Below, piece by piece: positions 36,036-37,047 of a stretch of 37,047 nucleotides of DNA. Every line of letters begins with the position of its first letter. Position 1 is the stretch's first letter. Position numbers and translations under genes: made by a program. Source of the DNA: an uncultured Caulobacterales bacterium (GTDB lineage: Bacteria; Pseudomonadota; Alphaproteobacteria; Caulobacterales; Caulobacteraceae); the NCBI GenBank assembly GCA_903858685.1, contig CAIOJR010000100.1, forward strand, positions 1 through 37,047, given 5' to 3'. The notes under the pieces were generated by a model, which was not told where the DNA came from, searched no databases, and was given only the letters and a program-made list of their open reading frames with translations.

Positions 36036-37047
36036 TCAGAGCGGCTTGCAGACCTCGATCAGCCAGTCCCGCGCTGCGCCATCGAGCAGGGGCCCGATCT
36101 CGGCGGCCACACGGGCGTGATAGGCGTCCATCCAGGCGCGCTCGGCCGGGCTCAGGCGCTCCACCAGGATCAGGCGTCGATCAATGGGGGCCAGGGTCAG
36201 GGTCTCGAAGCCGAGCATGGGCCGGTCGCCGCCGGGCGGAATGCTGGCCTCGCTCACCACCTGAAGGTTCTCGATCCGGATGCCGTAGGCGCCTTCTTTA
36301 TAATAGCCCGGCTCGTTGGACACGATCATGCCGGGGACCAGCGCCACCGTATTGGGCGCCTTGGAAATGCGCTGCGGCCCTTCGTGCACGCCCAGATATG
36401 AACCCACGCCGTGGCCGGTGCCGTGGTCATAGTCAAAGCCCTCCGCCCATAGCGCCATGCGCGCCAGAGCGTCCAGAGCCGAACCTGTCGTGCCGGCGGG
36501 AAAGCGCACGACGGACAGGGCGATATGCCCCTTCAGGACGAGTGTGAAGCGCAGCTTCATCTCATCCGAAACCTCGCCAATGCCCACCGTGCGGGTCACA
36601 TCGGTGGTGCCGTCCAGATATTGCCCCCCTGAATCGACCAGCAACAGATCGCCATGCGCCGTGCGGCGGTTGGTCTTTCGGGTGGGACGATAGTGATTGA
36701 TCGCTCCATTTGGGCCTGCGCCGGCGATGGTGTCGAAGGACAGGTCCTTCAAGACGCCGGTTGCGGCGCGGAAGGCCTCCAGCATCTCCACCGCCTCGAT
36801 CTCGTCGGGCGGGTTGATCTGGCCTTCGGTGTCGAGCCAGTGCAGGAAGCGGCTGAGCGCTGCGCCATCCCGGTGATGGGCCTTGCGCGTCCCTTCAACC
36901 TCGACCGCGTTCTTGGCCGCGCGCGGCAGGGCGCAAGGGTCGGCCCCGCGTACAGGCACGCCCCCCGCCAGAGACACGGTCTCGAAATACCAGGCCGAAG
37001 CGCCCGCCGGGTCCAGCAGCACCTTCTTGCCCCTGAGGGCCGAAAGG
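36036..37047 (-). CDS. Xaa-Pro aminopeptidase (M24 family), C-terminal part, cut by the window edge
   Basis: Metal-dependent peptidase that removes N-terminal residues before proline. The frame is open to the right edge, so the N-terminal domain lies outside; the GTG at 37022 is internal, and the peptide just before it (RGKKVLLDPAG) fits the family. The catalytic pita-bread domain shows metal ligands in LLLVDSGGQYLDGTTDVTR (two Asp), GTGHGVGSYLGVHEGP (His) and VSNEPGYY (Glu), then YGIRIENL (Glu). All are intact. The C-terminal extension with LSPAERAWMDAYHARVAAEI is typical of long bacterial and eukaryotic-like APP1 enzymes. It is 98 bases upstream of the carboxylase gene on the same strand. 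Confidence 0.93.
   Translation of the reverse strand, partial: LSALRGKKVLLDPAGASAWYFETVSLAGGVPVRGADPCALPRAAKNAVEVEGTRKAHHRDGAALSRFLHWLDTEGQINPPDEIEAVEMLEAFRAATGVLKDLSFDTIAGAGPNGAINHYRPTRKTNRRTAHGDLLLVDSGGQYLDGTTDVTRTVGIGEVSDEMKLRFTLVLKGHIALSVVRFPAGTTGSALDALARMALWAEGFDYDHGTGHGVGSYLGVHEGPQRISKAPNTVALVPGMIVSNEPGYYKEGAYGIRIENLQVVSEASIPPGGDRPMLGFETLTLAPIDRRLILVERLSPAERAWMDAYHARVAAEIGPLLDGAARDWLIEVCKPL

Overview
This window is GC-rich alphaproteobacterial chromosome, most likely from the Caulobacterales (Caulobacter/Brevundimonas/Maricaulis-type bacteria). The grounds are an FtsZ whose GTPase domain and last 14 residues closely match what I recall of Caulobacter FtsZ, a perfect CtrA-type box (TTAA-N7-TTAA) plus four GANTC (CcrM-type) sites in front of ftsZ, and a typical alphaproteobacterial order of cell-envelope genes. 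Nearly all of it is core housekeeping DNA. I see no rRNA, tRNA, CRISPR, phage or insertion sequence.

Layout, left to right. 1-3.2 kb: 3' end of an aspartate-type aminotransferase, an MraY/WecA-family sugar-phosphate transferase, ispB on the other strand, and a TrmN6-like methyltransferase. 3.2-6.9 kb: a nucleoside-deoxyribosyltransferase-like gene, then miaA and serB whose start codons overlap head to head, and apbC/mrp translationally coupled to serB. 7-11.5 kb (minus strand): ligA, a transaldolase, a DUF484 gene and xerC. 11.5-15 kb: an accessory-looking block between recN and ligA, with a 64-residue ORF, a tightly overlapping plus-strand operon (lipoprotein, M48 metalloprotease with a TPR tail split by a frameshift at an A7 tract, lipoprotein) and a DUF4242 gene. 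15-18.7 kb (minus): lpxC, bamD, recN. 18.9-29 kb (minus): ftsW-murG-murC-murB-ddl-ftsQ-ftsA-ftsZ, ending in a strong intrinsic terminator. 29-32.6 kb: a flagellin and a hybrid histidine kinase directly upstream of ftsW, where murD/mraY would be expected in an unbroken division/cell-wall cluster. 32.6-37 kb: a single-chain biotin-dependent acyl-CoA carboxylase and a partial M24 aminopeptidase running off the right edge.

Most genes work together on envelope growth and division: MurG, MurC, MurB and Ddl make lipid II precursors, FtsW polymerises glycan at the septum, FtsQ, FtsA and FtsZ form the divisome, LpxC commits to lipid A, BamD assembles outer-membrane proteins, and IspB or the GT4 enzyme serve quinone and polyprenyl-sugar pathways. 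RecN, LigA and XerC handle DNA repair, ligation and chromosome dimer resolution. The least explained part is the lipoprotein / M48-TPR protease / lipoprotein operon. The richest regulatory DNA is the 380-bp ftsA-ftsZ gap. I did not find an unmistakably new system; the M48 operon and the CtrA/GANTC architecture are the best leads.
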